A stretch of DNA of 64,000 nucleotides from Filosporella fistucella (GCA_030077755.1 JAQJZZ010000020.1:1-64000), one strand, 5' to 3'. Shown: positions 12,924 through 25,421, numbered from the stretch's first letter. Notes: generated by a model from the sequence alone, not told the origin. Made by a program: numbers and translations.

Positions 12924-13099
12924 ATATGATTAATTAATTGAAAAGAGTTATAATTATAATAATCCAAAACAAATATATTTAGACCCTCGGCGCTGGGATA
13001 ACGTTTCCCCGGCGCTACGTAGTGCTCACGTGACTTAGCCAGGTGCTTGAGGTGCCACCTTTCTCAATATTCCCACTTAATTCTAATACCTGCCTATTA

Positions 13100-16000
13100 C
13101 CTTTTAAATAAACTAATCTCTATGGTCTTAAGAATAGCTCCTACTTAAATTATAACCTATTTAATTAATAGCTCCCTCTGCCTTTCTTAACTCTAAACGG
13201 GTTAATCAATTTAAGCATATCTTTAAACTTATTAAATGCTATATGTTTTAATAGCTTAATAAACCTATTAGCTATTATATTAAGTATTAGCACATATATA
13301 ATCTTAATTCTCGATTGCTCTTTAAGGTCCCTAATATAGTGATAGCATATATTTATATGCTTTAATCTCTTATATAAGTATGGGTTCTTATAAAATATAA
13401 TAGCCCTTTAATTATCAGCTCGCATCTTAATAATATTTATATTATTGCCAATATATTTGGAGCATCTAATATCTCTTAGGATTTATGCTATCCATTAGCC
13501 TTACTTATAATAAGTAGACATTCCAATATACTCTAATTTATAGCTTAATATTAATATTACGTATTGCTTCTTATTATTATAGGCTATGGGTCCATTATAT
13601 AGCATTACCACATAGCCTAATATGCTCTCCCGGTCCCTTATATTAGCCCAATTAGCGTCCGAATATAATGAGAGCTTATCTGATTTAGGTATTTAATTGT
13701 CCTTTTAATTAATTAAGCCGAGTTCATGCTTTGCTAGTCCATATCTTATCTTTTATTTAATCATAAATCAAAGATATTTGCCTAATTCCTTTATTATACT
13801 TTAGTGCCTAATAATAGGGTTATAAAGCTATTAGCTAAGCTATTTGATATAAAAAGCGATATTAGGGCGAGAATAGACTATAATATATATAATGCTTTTA
13901 ATATCTTATTAATACTTGCTTATATTTATTCTTTCCTTATTATTCTTAATAGGTTTAAGCTTTTTATATTTCCTAAAAATAGGAGTAATTCTTGGCTTAT
14001 ATATTAAGGATAATTATAATAGTAATCTTATCCTTTTTAAAACCTTTTTAAGATATTATTCTTAATTAATAAATAATTCCTTTCTCCTTTAATTTCTTAT
14101 TATACGTATCTTAAGGAGCTTAGAAATCTCCCCTAAGTCCTTAATATTAAATTATTAGCGGAAATTGTTATAAAATCAATTAAGAGCAATAATATTAATT
14201 ATAGCGATAGCGATGTTATTAATATATATTAGTAATATTATACCCTTTTCCCTATGCGTGAATAAGTATAAATCGGCGAGACTTTGCTTAAATCCAAGGC
14301 ATTTTAATTTAGACTTATAAAGCGAATTCTAATTATAAGCAAATTGCTTTAGCTTATAAAGACTCTATAAAACTCAAAGCTATAAGCCAGGAATAACGCG
14401 GATTCCCTTAGGTAAGGATAAGTAGATTTTCTCCTTTAAAGAGGATTTTATAAATGCGTTTTTTATATTATATTATTAGCACTTAAGGTTTTAAGTAATA
14501 ACCATAGCAAGGAATATTTAAAGCATATCCATTCGCATAATAGGAGCAAACGTCTAATTATAGTCTTTATTATAAATTTACGAGAATCCGCGAGCTATTA
14601 AATGAGCTTTAAATCGTTTAACGTTATTATTAATATCGGTTTTTATAATAAATACCTATTTAATTAAGATTAAATTAGCACCATTTAAGGCCAATTCCTT
14701 ATGCCAAGTATTATTAGCAGCTAGTAAATTGATTTCCTCTTTAATAATAGCCTTTTAAGAAGCTTTATAGACTAAGTAATTAATAGCATTTTTATAGGTT
14801 ATTAGGATGGTTATATTAATATTTCCTTTAATAGCGATATATATTATAATCTCGGCTTTAATCTCTAAATTATAAATGCGTTAAGCTATGAGCATATAAA
14901 TCTCTTTTTCTTATTTAGCCAGGAATGCCTTAAGCCGTTTGGTAGCTCTAATATTATACATTTCCTGCCCTTAGCGTTTGGCACTATAAAGCGGGCTGGC
15001 TAGAGCAAACGAGTTTGCTATACCTTTGCCTAGGTTAGACTCCCTTATGCTAAGCTTCCTTAAAGTCTTTATACTAAGTTTATCCTTAATAGTTGGCTGC
15101 TTATCCCTTTTAATATTAAGGCCAATAGGGTTAGCATTAATTGCTACCCCTTTTTTAAGTAATTTAAAATTGGTTTGCCTTATTAAGCGGGATAAATCTT
15201 TAATAATAGGTATAAATGGCTTTAATAATATAGGCGGCTTTAATATTAGGATTTCAATCTTAAAATTATTCTTTATCTCTAAAATTTCGTTTATAATAAT
15301 AATATCTTCTTATTTTCACGGTCTTTTTATAGCTCTTTTCACTAATAAATTAAACCGGGTCCCCTAGGGAATAAATTGGTCTATTAGCATGCCTTATGCA
15401 TTTAGACCATGAATTTAAAGGTTAAGAGACTTGCCTTGCTTAGACTCGTTTATTTTAATAATGGAAGACATAATTACGTATCCTAGGTCGGGTTAATATA
15501 TATTTAGCTATTTGGTCATTTTATTATTATATTTAATAAAAATATACTCGGATCCTATATTAAGCAATTTCTTACTTATAATACCTATAGGCATAAACTT
15601 AGGGCTTATATAGGAATAATAAACGGATTTAAATACCCGGATATGGTTAATGCTAAGCTATTCGCTTATATATGCCTCCTTAAGCGATATATTAATTTTA
15701 TTAATTATAAGGCTACCGGATATTCGGTTTCTAATATAAGTATTAGCTTTAATTACCTAGTCCTAGAATTTAAGAGGAAGGTCGGCATCCTTTATTATAG
15801 ACCTAGCATTGGTTTTTACTTATTAAATGCTTCTTTTAATTATACCGTTTTAATGCGATTTAATATATAATATAATAAACTCTTTAATTACCCCTTCCTT
15901 TAATTATTTATCTAAGAGCTCTTAAATCTCTATAGCGTTATTAAACCTTATAGCTCTAAGCTTAAGCTAAATACGGCTCTCCTTATTCGCTTTTTATCTT

Positions 16001-16429
16001 TGGATTTAGGTTATTAAGCCGGACTTGGTCTTATTAATAAATGATTATGTTTTCCTTATAATATTATTTATAATTTAGGCAAATACTCTATTACCGCAGA
16101 TTAAAGGCAGGAATAGGCCGGCTATATCTATTAAAATGAGAGCCAATACTAATTCCTTCTATGGAGAAAGCGCTTTACTTATTCGATTCCTTAGCTTTAT
16201 AATCTTATAAACTCGGCATATTTCTCTATCTGTTAGGACTATAATAGGGCGCTTTATAATTATAACTTTATATAGGTTTCATAACTTTTTAGGTCTTAAA
16301 TGCATAAACTATTAATGCATAAGTCTATATCTTATAAGATTCTCACTTTAAATTAATGGCTTTATTCCTTATTCACTATTATCATGCATATGGATATCCT
16401 TATTATTAATTATAAATATAGTGTGGTAA
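13100..16429 (-). pseudogene. Degraded Copia pol, integrase-RT-RNase H part
   Basis: Reading the minus strand leftward from 16429: an LMH..FMHL gag-pre-integrase/HHCC stretch, a KLRNRISKALSP-like segment, and the integrase core with its first Asp in an L-I-D-I-A-G box (about 16130). Then follows the RT palm with KGIILLIYINNIAIA at about 14290-14225, where INN is RIP-altered VDD. Two short open frames on the plus strand (13804-14007 and 15026-15367) are chance shadows of this. The protein once carried out reverse transcription and integration and is now inactive. Confidence 0.7.
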
Positions 16430-16590
16430 TGTAAAGGGGTAAAATGGTTAATTGCAAATTAATTGGAGTTGTGACTGCCTATAAAATTAAAAAGCCAAAA
16501 GCCGAGAATATATATATGCTAGGTGCCTTAGGCACTAAGGCTAGAATCAAAACCCTTTTACCTCCTTTTTAACCATCTTACCCTATTATA
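16430..16590. repeat. Left LTR of the TRIM-like element
   Basis: 161 bp, nearly identical to 17055-17214 apart from C/T and G/A differences. It contains a small internal palindrome, AGGTGCCTTAGGCACT. Confidence 0.85.
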
Positions 16591-16726
16591 TATGTCCCTC
16601 CCTAAATATAGTCGCCCCTTAATTATACTTACCATAAGAAAGCAGCTTTAAAGCACCCTATATAATAAACCTAGTTTTAACCGTGTAATAAACTCTAATT
16701 TTAATAATAGCTCTTATATTAACTCC

Positions 16727-16750
16727 TTTCTCCCCGCCCGGCGGGTCTAA
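16727..16750. repeat. GC-rich palindromic patch, copy D
   Basis: TTTCTCCCC, then the core GCCCGGCGGG (about 16736-16745), then TCTAATCC. It sits at the edge of the minisatellite inside the TRIM-like element. Confidence 0.7.
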
Positions 16751-16756
16751 TCCAAG

Positions 16757-16918
16757 CTATCCTTAAATCTAGCAAAATGGCGGTAGCCCTTCCTATATAA
16801 CCTTTACTCTCTAATCTCGAATCTAGTAAAATGGCGGTGGCCCTTCTTATATAACCTTTATTCTCTAATCTCGAATTTAGCAAAATGGCAATAGCCTTTC
16901 CCGTATAGCCTCCTCTCA
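16757..16918. repeat. Three-unit 54-bp minisatellite
   Basis: Units at 16757-16810, 16811-16864 and 16865-16918 share the block TAGCAAAATGGCGGT and the border CTAATCTCGAA. The period of 54 bp is a multiple of three. On the minus strand all three units stay open, as part of a 66-codon frame (16719-16919) reading an 18-residue repeat with the core RATAILLDSRLE. Whether it was ever coding is unknown. Confidence 0.85.
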
Positions 16919-17054
16919 TATAGCCTTTAAAGCCTTTCCTTATATTATTCGCTAATTAGGGGGTATATACGCTAGCATATTAAAAGAATATAATTATAAG
17001 CTATAAGGATGTGTAATAATGGAGCCTCAATTATCTCCCTATATAGGTCACTAA

Positions 17055-17214
17055 TATAAAGGGGTAAAATGGTTAATTGCGAATTAATTAGAGTTGTGAT
17101 TACCTATAGAATTAAGAAGCCAAAAGCCGAGAATATATATACGCTAGGTGCCTTAGGCACTAAGGCCAGAACCAAAACCCTTTTACCTCCTTTTTAACCA
17201 TCCTATCCTATTAT
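17055..17214. repeat. Right LTR of the TRIM-like element
   Basis: 160 bp partner of 16430-16590. Copia coding sequence resumes directly after it. Confidence 0.85.
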
Positions 17215-18800
17215 AATAATAATTACTATTTAAAGGAGCTTAAGCAGGTGCTTTAATATCCGAAGTTTCCTTATACTTATTTATCCCCTTTAGCATTTTA
17301 ATTAAAGCTAATTTAATACCTTTTGCGCTTAGAATAATTTTGGATATAATATAAAGTCCCTCTTTAATATTAGCTTATAGAATGGCTTATTTAAGCTCAT
17401 TAATAAACCACATGGATTTATTATTAAAAACGCCTAAGCATTTTTAGTTTATATAAAGCTTTTAGCTAAAGAAAAGATTAATTCCTAAACCAGGAATATA
17501 AAATATATTTTTAAAAAATAATAAGACGCCGTTTACCCTTATCTTAACCTGCCTTATAAAATCTGCATATAGCCTTCCTTCCTTAACCTTAATAATACGC
17601 CTCTTAATTTGGATTAACGTACCTTTAAATAGGTTAAGTTTATTAATTATATATATTATATAACTAATATTAGAATATTAATTAAATTTAGGGATCTTAT
17701 AAGGAGCCTTATCCTTAAAGAAGTAATAAACCTCGTCTTCTTTATTTAAATCTAATTTAAAGGTCTTTAATTCAGATCCGGAATTAATAAAGCTTATGCC
17801 TAAGGTATTATTATTAGCGGCTAATCCTTTCTTAGGCTTATCTTTAATTAGCTATTAAGTTATAAAGCAGTTCTCCTTTTGGGCCTTAAAGAAATAAAAG
17901 TCGGAAATTATAAATAAAATATATTAGCGTAACTCGCATTTATTTCTATAATGCTCTTGCTTATAAAAGTGGCATTAAACTTTATGAGAATCGCGATGCT
18001 TCCCTCTATTTCTCTTAAATCTAGGTTTCTTAATTTCTCCCGCCGGGTAGGGTAAATCTCTTTTGCTAATATATATTAGATAAGCACTTTCCAATATTAT
18101 TTTAATCTTATAACTAAGATTATATTTCCTCTCACTCTTCTCTAGGATTTCAAGCCTTTTATAAATATCCGTAATAGTGTTTTCTTTAAGAAATTGCTAA
18201 ATAATATTAAATGAATTAGGTAATCTAGCAAGCAAGTATTTTAATAAGGTTTCCTAATTAAAAGTATTTGCAAGTTTTAGATTTATAATAGCAATTTTCC
18301 CCCTTATAAATATAAGGTAAGCCTAGGCTAATTAAATAGTTATATTAACCTCCTTTTTAGCTATAATACCGAACTTAAATCCTATAATCTATTATAAATC
18401 TTTTCATTTTACTATTAGATTTATCTTATTATACTTAGCCTTAAGAATATCCTATTAGTCTTTAGCAATATTATACCCGCTTATAAATTATTAATTAAAC
18501 TCGTAAATATATTTATTAAGCATAAATAATACTTTGGCATTAGTAGCATAATATTCTTAATATAGCTTCTTATTTAAAGACCCTTAATTAACTTTTATTT
18601 CCTTATTTGCACCCAATTTTATAAAACCTCTTATAACCTCCTTTATATTTATTTTTATCGGTTTAATCAAGTTAGCAGGTATAATATAAGAGGAAAGCGA
18701 ATAGGTAATTATAATATTAATATTCTCGCTTATTATTTAATATTTAAATTCCTTAAACCAGATCTTTTAATTCTCTTAAGAGAGTTTGGGCATAGGTTAT
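17215..18800 (-). pseudogene. Degraded Copia gag, protease and gag-pre-integrase
   Basis: Reading leftward on the minus strand, this is the 5' part of the Copia polyprotein. A zinc-knuckle-like stretch (CHF.KQEHYRNKC) lies at about 17976-17934. The gag-pre-integrase region near 17620-17380 reads KGTLIQIKRR, then FYIPGLGINL, then GLYII, which is the classical V-x-Y-V-P-G-L-x-x-N-L signature. The frame is interrupted by RIP stops. The GC-rich palindromic patch at 18031-18060 falls between knuckle and protease. Confidence 0.7.
18031..18060. repeat. GC-rich palindromic patch, copy E (inverted)
   Basis: Read on the minus strand it is GATTTACCCTACCCGGCGGG followed by AGAAATT, the same order of flank, core and flank as the copies at 7965 and 10856. 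It lies inside Copia gag-pol. Confidence 0.65.
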
Positions 18801-18880
18801 TTAATGCCATTACGTGTACGGTTTATTTAAAGGTAATATTAAATGAGAAATAAGGTAAAGAATATAATAAAGGAAAAGAA

Positions 18881-19203
18881 TAAAATATATATATATATAA
18901 GAGTACTCCTCCCTAACTAGGAGTCTTATAGAATCACCTCGTCCTTGCTTGCTTTATAAAAGGCTTATAATCTTATAAGGTGTTAAGAGCGATTAATAAA
19001 TTAATTACCTCATTTTTGCTATATAGTTATAGACTTATAAGATATTGGCGGTTCCCCCTAGCCCCTGTTTGCTATAAGATAGTAAAGTCATAAACTTATA
19101 GACTTATAGGACGTTAAAGCGGTTTATAACCCTCTTATACACTATTAATTATAATTATAGCCGGGCTCATAACCTTTTAAGAGGTAAGGAAGCAATATAG
19201 TAG
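18881..19203. repeat. Inter-element spacer with three degenerate CTTATAAG-GCGGTT repeats
   Basis: Between the Copia remnant and the next Gypsy element, a motif of the form CTTATAAGR...TTR...GCGRTT occurs three times at about 18972, 19033 and 19103, spaced 61-70 bp. It could be what is left of a Copia LTR or a host repeat. No coding potential is seen. Confidence 0.5.
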
Positions 19204-19301
19204 TGTTATGGTCACAAGCTTATTATAGGAATAGGATAAGGAATATGCTATTTCTTAATAATTCTAAGAACCGCGTAGGGGAAGTCACGGGGAAACGGTC
19301 A
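19204..19301 (+). repeat. Left LTR of the Gypsy chromovirus
   Basis: 98 bp, offset from its partner by exactly 6120 bp. It contains the unmutated-looking block CGCGTAGGGGAAGTCACG. LTRs this short are at the low end for Gypsy elements. Confidence 0.8.
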
Positions 19302-19439
19302 CGTGATGGATCCCTAAATCCCTATAAGCGAAGCTGCAAAGGGGGATCCATGGATCTAGCCCTAGTGGATCCTGGAATCCAATTAAGAATAAAGGTTTTA
19401 TATAAGATTAGCACTTTTGCTATTAAATAAGAGCTTTAT

Positions 19440-22400
19440 GCTTAACTTTAAATAATATTCTTTATACTTAATAATATTGCAATTAAAACGTCTTTATAAT
19501 ATACCTATTCCTTACCTAAAATTATTATATAAGCACCGGCCTATATAATAACTATTATACTTTAAGCACCTTTTTAAAGGATATCAATTTACTTAAATAG
19601 CATATCCGGCAAAGCACTAGCAAACGTACTTAGTCCTAAGAATAGCATTATGGAAATACCATTATTATTATAAAGAATGGATAATAATATCCTTATAAGG
19701 GATAGTGGCCCAAGTATTACCGAGTTTAATATATAATTAAAGGAAATACTTAAGGTTAAACTATTAGATACCTTTATAAAGAATTAAAAGAAATTAGAGG
19801 TCTTCCTATTATAAGTGAAACTCTATATTTATTTTAATAATAACAAGTTCCCTATAAATAAAAGCTACGCTTTATAGATATTTTCCTATTTTTAAAGAGA
19901 AGCTATAAAATGGATTTAGCCCTTTTTAATAAACTATTTTAAATATTTAAATATTTATGGAGTTATAATAATTATATAAAATATATTTAGGATATAAGGA
20001 GGATTTAAGAAGGAAATTAAAAGAATATTTAAAGATATTAATAAAGTCAAGACGGCAAAAACCCACTTATATGCACTAAAATAGACTAGGAGTATTATTA
20101 ATTATTTTATAGACTTTTAAAAGTACGCTAATTAGATTAAATAAGATATGAGAGCACTAATAAGCCATTATAAACAGGGACTAAAACCATATATTAGCAT
20201 GGAACTCGCTTATATAAAAAAATTACCTTAAGATATAATATTATTAATTAAATATATTATATAAATTAATAACCATATATATGAGTTTTATTAGGAATAG
20301 CATTCTTAGGGATATAATAAAAGGAATTATTAAGCCAATTTAGGTAAATAAAAGGGGAAAGCATAAGAAAACCATTAATTAAATCCGATAGAATTAAATG
20401 CTATTTCTTAAAGTAATTAAGGGAAATTTAAGTTATTGCTAAAAATTATAAAGTTATAATGAGAAAAGGAATTCTGATTTGATTATGGACTCCTTAATTA
20501 TATTATATTGGCATATAAAGGAGAAAAGAAAGGGAATTAAAAGGGAAGGAAAACCTTAAATGCTATAAAGAGGAAAATGCCTTAAGCTATAAAAACTTTA
20601 ATACCTATAAAATTAAAGGAAGCTTATATAATTAAACGCTAGCCTAGTATTTATTAGATAATAAAGGAATAATTAGAGGAAGCTAAGATTAATATTTAAT
20701 TAGAGCCCGATGCTTAAAATAAAGAGCGAGGAATTAAATATAAGGCATTTAGCAAAGGAATTTGGCGCGCGGATTTTAAGGATTAATATATTATTAAGTA
20801 TTAGCTTTATAAGAAGGTTTATTAAGAGGACCCTTAAATAAGAAAATTATAGGAGGTAATTTAAAGAGAGGATACTTTAATCCACTAAAGCCGAGAATAG
20901 CGAATAATAGGAATTAGGGATAATAAATTAATTATATTTAAAGAATTATTTAAGATCGAGTTAGGAAGACCGGCCTAAGGCATATTTTAGAGGCTAATAA
21001 AGGTTAATAAGAAAGGAATACTTTGGCAAAAGCTTTTATAAATATAAAATATAAAGCCAAATATATAATACTTATTAGATTCGCCTCATGAAATTAGAAC
21101 CTTTAGCCCCGTAATTTTATAAGTATTAGACTCTATATAAATAAGATATAAAAAACCGCTTTTGGCAAAATAATATTATAGGAATATTATATAATAAAGG
21201 AATTATAAAGGAATTCATAGGATTAATACTTTATTTAGGAGAAATATATTAGGTTATGTGCTTAGACCCAAATACCCAAACCTAAACGGATATTGGGACC
21301 TTATAAATAAATACGGAAATCCGTAAAGCAAATAAGAGCTAAAAGGTAATAAAAAACCCTAGCTAAAGACTAAGGACTACCGGGGGCGAGATATGCGCTA
21401 CGGGAAGGCCAAGCGAAAAATAGCTATATATAAACGTATACTTAAGGGAATATAAAGAACCAATTAGAGCAATAATAAATTATAGAGTAATAGGAAACTT
21501 TATATTATTAGAGACCATATTACTTATTAATATATTAATTAAGGTCGCCAAGGATTTATATTCGCTATTAATAGTTAATAGATTATTGATTAATAACCGA
21601 GGAGGGCTAATTAATATATAAATAATATTAATCCGTATAAGGATAAAGGAAGGGTATAAAAAAGAAATATAATTTAATATTATTAAGATAAGGCGATATT
21701 AAATTATTTTTAGGATATTATAGCTAGAATAATATGGACCCATTATTAATTAAAAAGCAAGGACGGTTATCCTTAAGAATTACTTATATAATAAGATATT
21801 ATAGGTTAGATATAAGAACTTAAAACTTAATTAGCGAGAAGCATGCGCTACTTTTATAAAAGAGCTAAAATACCTACCTTAGGGTTTATTATTAGGTAAA
21901 ATACCTAAGGAATATAGAGAGTTTAATAAATTATTTTAGGATAAAGTAAGCCTAAAAGCATTATTAGCATATAAGCTATAGGATTATATGATTAAAATTA
22001 TAAAAGAAAAGATATTATTATTTAAAACCATATATAGACTTTTTATAAAAGACTAGAGGACGCTTAAGAAATATATTAATAAAAATTTAAAAAAGGGATT
22101 TATATAATTATTTAAGTCGCTAATAGCTAGCCCGATATTATTTATACCTAAGAAAGGAAGGGAATTAAGATTATGCGTAAATTATAAAAAGCTAAATAAA
22201 ATCATAATTAAAGACTATTTCCTATTACCGTTAATAAATAACTTAAGGGACCGCTTATAAGGGGCAAGGATATTTACCTAATTTGACTTAAGGGGAGCCT
22301 TTAATCTTATTAGAATTAAGAAGAGGGATAAGTGGAAAATAGTATTCTAAATGCTATAAGGGCTATATAAGTATTAGGTTATGCCCTTTGGGTTAATTAA

Positions 22401-24790
22401 CGCTCCGGCCATTATATAAAGGATTATAAATAATATTCTCTCGCATTTATTAAATATATGCTATATTATATACCTAAATAATATATTAATATATTTTAAG
22501 GACGCCTAATAATATATTAAGGATATTTAAGTAATGCTATTAGCACTCGAGTTAATCGATTTTAAATTTAAGTTAAAAAAGTGTTTTTTCCATAAAATAG
22601 AAGTGACTTTTCTTAGGTTTATTATTAGCATTAGCGGACTTAAAATAGACTTAGCCAAAGTATAAATAGTCCTTAATTAGGAGGAATTAACTTATATAAA
22701 GGATGTGTAATCCTTTTTAAGGTTCGCTAATTATTATAAAAGGTTTATTAAAAGTTATTTAAATATAATAGCCCCGTTAACTAAATTAATAAAAAAGGAC
22801 CTAACCTTTAAATAAAATAATAAGGCGGATTAAAGCTTTATAAAACTTAAGAAAGCATTTATAAAGGCCTCGGTCTTAATTACTTATAACCTCTAATCGC
22901 TAATTAGGGTTAAAATAGACTCTTTTAACTATGTTATTAAAGCTATATTTAGCTAGCCTAATAAATAAGGAAGGTAATAACTAATTGCTTATTATTCCCG
23001 TATATTATTAATAATAAAACTAAATTATGAGATTTATAATAAGGAATTCTTAGCAATTATAAATGCTTATAAGGAATAGAGAATATATTTAAAGGGTATA
23101 CCTAACCCGGTTTAAGTATTAATAAATTATAAAAACTTGATTTATTTCACTATAATAAAGGAATTAAATAAATAACAAGTATAATAGGCAAAGACGCTAG
23201 CTATTATTAATTTATGCATCTCTTATATAAAAGAAATAAAAAACGCTAGGGCAAATGCCCTTAGCCGGAAATTAAAATATCTTAGGAATAAGATATACGT
23301 TTCCTATATAATATTTAAATAAGAAGGAAAATCCTTAATATATAATAAAATGGAATTAGCGGCACTCGCCAAGCTAGGCATAAGCCCTTAAGATAAGCGC
23401 TTATAAAGCAAATATTAAAGGAATAAAAATAAATAGGATATTACGATTATATAAGGATAATTTATGCTTAAGAATAGGATCCTATCGTGTAATAATCGAG
23501 TATTTATGCTATTAGCACTTAGGAAAGAATTTATTACTAAATATTATAGCTTATTAGCTCACGGATATTAGGGCACCTTTAAAATAATAAAAAGGATATT
23601 TATGGATTATTATTTCTTAGGAATAAGGAAAATGGTTAAAGAAATCATTATTATATATAATACTTGCATTTAAAATAAGTTTTCCCGATAAGCCCTAAAA
23701 GATATATTAAAGTTATTAGAAATGCTTTTATAATTATAAAAATTTATTACTTAAGACTTTATAATTAAACTTCTTCCTTTTAAAAAATTAGTTATAAATA
23801 AGATATATAACTCTATCCTTATTATTATAGATAGGCTTATTAAGTATGCATATATAATATTATACTTAAAAGCAAGTATAGCTAAGGACTTGGCCTATAT
23901 ATTTATAAAAGTCATTATTACTAATCACGGGATATTAAAAAAAATTATTTCGGATTAAGATAAGCTATTTACTTTAAAATTTTAAATAATACTTATTGCA
24001 TTATTTAAAATAAAGCATAAACTATTAATATTATTTTACCCGTAAATAAATAATTAGATAAAACGCCTAAATTAAACTATAAAAACATACCTATAATATT
24101 ACGTAAATTACTAATAAGACAATGAGATAAAAATGCTTCCTACCACGCAATTTATATATAATAGTATAAGCACGGAAATAATTCAGGTCTCACTATTTTA
24201 TGCCAATTATAGCTATAACCCAATAGCTTATAAAACACCTAAGCCGACTTTAATTATAGCTAAAAAAGCTATTATATAAGTAAATTAACTAAAATCGCTA
24301 TATTAAAAACTCGCGAAAAATATATGGTTCTTTATAAAAAAATTAGCGTCATATTATAATAAAGGATATAATATAAAACCTATGCTTAAAGAAGAGAATA
24401 AAGTTTACTTAATTTATTATAATATTTAAATAAAGTAATTAAATAATAAATTAAATTATAGGAAATTGAGATTATTTAAAATTATTAAGGTTAAAGGATT
24501 AGTAAATTATTAATTCTAGCTGCTTAAGAGCATAAAAATATACCTGATATTTCACATTTCCCTCCTTAAACTAATATTATTAAGGGTATTACTTGCCCTT
24601 AATATTAAAATTAAACCAATTAACCCACTCGCTAAATATGAAATAAAAGAAATCTTAGATTATAAGATAATTAATAAGATAGTCAAGTATTTAATTAAGT
24701 AAAAGGGGTATTTATAATTGAAAAGCACCTAAAAACCTAAGTTAAATCTTTATTACCCTAAACTCCTTAATAAATTTTATTAATAAAGTT
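19440..24790 (+). pseudogene. Degraded chromovirus gag-pol with chromodomain
   Basis: Reading through stops gives a typical Ty3/Gypsy pol. RT is at about 22100-22560 (RLCVNYKKLN, then FDLRGAFNLIRI, then MPFGLINAPA, and YLNNILIY at about 22471-22490 where NN was DD). RNase H runs to about 23050 and an H2C2 finger lies at about 23540-23680. The integrase core is at about 23760-24150 and ends with a GYNIKPML-like tail. A chromodomain remnant is at about 24631-24783 (YEIKEILDYKI, then KYLIK.KGY, then KPKLNLYYPKLL). The chromodomain in chromoviruses recognises histone marks and steers integration into heterochromatin, which fits this location. Confidence 0.85.
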
Positions 24791-25323
24791 TAGGTTTGCT
24801 TAAAAGGCCTTATTAAAAAGATTAGGCAAAACCATAATATTAAAGGGGATAAAGGTAAGAGCCTCGAGCCCGAAAGCGGGAAATTAGTTATTAAGAAATG
24901 GTTTTAAGGACTCTAAAACCCGTATAAGCTCTAAGGGAGGAATAGGAAAAGGTTTTCAAGGGACCGCTTTATCATATATAAAATAATAAATAGGACCGGA
25001 CTTGACCTTATAATAACTATTATTATTATAATAACGCTTTTATTTATTATGCACGTATTTAAAATAATATTAAGAAATAAAAAGATTTAGGAAATAATAT
25101 TATATAAGGCTATAGTAATATAAATAAGGAATAGCTAAGCGAGCGGAATTTTTAATATATAAAATAAGAGTAATGCATTCTTTCTTTTTTTTTAAGCTTT
25201 ATTTAAAGCGTTATTATTTTATTAAAAAGATATAATATTTAAGAAAGATAGCCATTAATAGCCATTGGATTTTCAATTATAATATAAGCGTATAGGATTA
25301 TGCTAAACCTAAAAGGGGAATAA

Positions 25324-25421
25324 TATTATGGTTATAGGCTTACTATAGGAATAAGATAAGGAATACGCTATTTCTTAGTAATTTTAAGAATCGCGTAGGG
25401 GAAGTCACGAGGAAACGGTTA
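25324..25421 (+). repeat. Right LTR of the Gypsy chromovirus
   Basis: 98 bp partner of 19204-19301. It marks the sharp right border of the RIP-mutated block. Confidence 0.8.

Larger units (their letters stand above)
16430..17214. mobile_element. TRIM-like miniature LTR element nested in Copia
   Basis: Two 160-161 bp direct repeats (16430-16590 and 17055-17214) flank only about 460 bp of interior with no retroviral protein domain. The repeats begin TGTAAAGGGG (TATAAAGGGG in the right copy) and end CCCTATTATA or TCCTATTATA, the expected RIP forms of TG...CA. The element splits the Copia polyprotein between gag-pre-integrase (17215 onward) and integrase (up to 16429), so it inserted after Copia did. 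The interior holds a three-unit 54-bp minisatellite. No clear target-site duplication can be read. It would have depended on an autonomous partner for movement. Confidence 0.75.
12924..18880 (-). mobile_element. RIP-mutated Ty1/Copia retrotransposon, interrupted
   Basis: Minus-strand Copia domains appear in the canonical order reading right to left: gag and a zinc-knuckle remnant (about 18.8-17.9 kb), protease and gag-pre-integrase (17.9-17.2 kb), a foreign 785-bp insertion, then integrase (16.4-15.6 kb), reverse transcriptase and RNase H (14.9-13.1 kb). I could not find a pair of matching LTRs, so the outer limits are approximate. The less mutated stretch at about 12960-13080 may be part of its 3' end. 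Integrase upstream of reverse transcriptase is what separates Copia from the two Gypsy elements here. Confidence 0.75.
19204..25421 (+). mobile_element. RIP-mutated Gypsy chromovirus with 98-bp LTRs
   Basis: A 98-bp direct repeat (19204-19301 and 25324-25421), TGTTATGGTCA...ACGGTCA in its less mutated form, bounds a 6.2-kb Gypsy element. A polypurine tract AAAAGGGGAA (about 25309-25318) lies just before the right LTR. The interior encodes, in sense, gag, protease, RT, RNase H, integrase and a C-terminal chromodomain, all full of RIP stops. A less mutated GGATCC-rich patch follows the left LTR (19302-19385). The right LTR end is exactly where AT-rich DNA gives way to normal gene-bearing DNA. 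Confidence 0.88.

Noticed and set aside
16719..16919. 66-codon repeat protein as a functional gene
   Set aside because: It is the translated minisatellite of a dead miniature element, without a conserved context or splice signals.
19185..19203. Shared GAGGAAGCAATGCA-like stretch before both Gypsy elements (also near 1321) as a specific integration target
   Set aside because: About 20 bases of partial similarity at two places is too weak in such AT-rich DNA to support target specificity.
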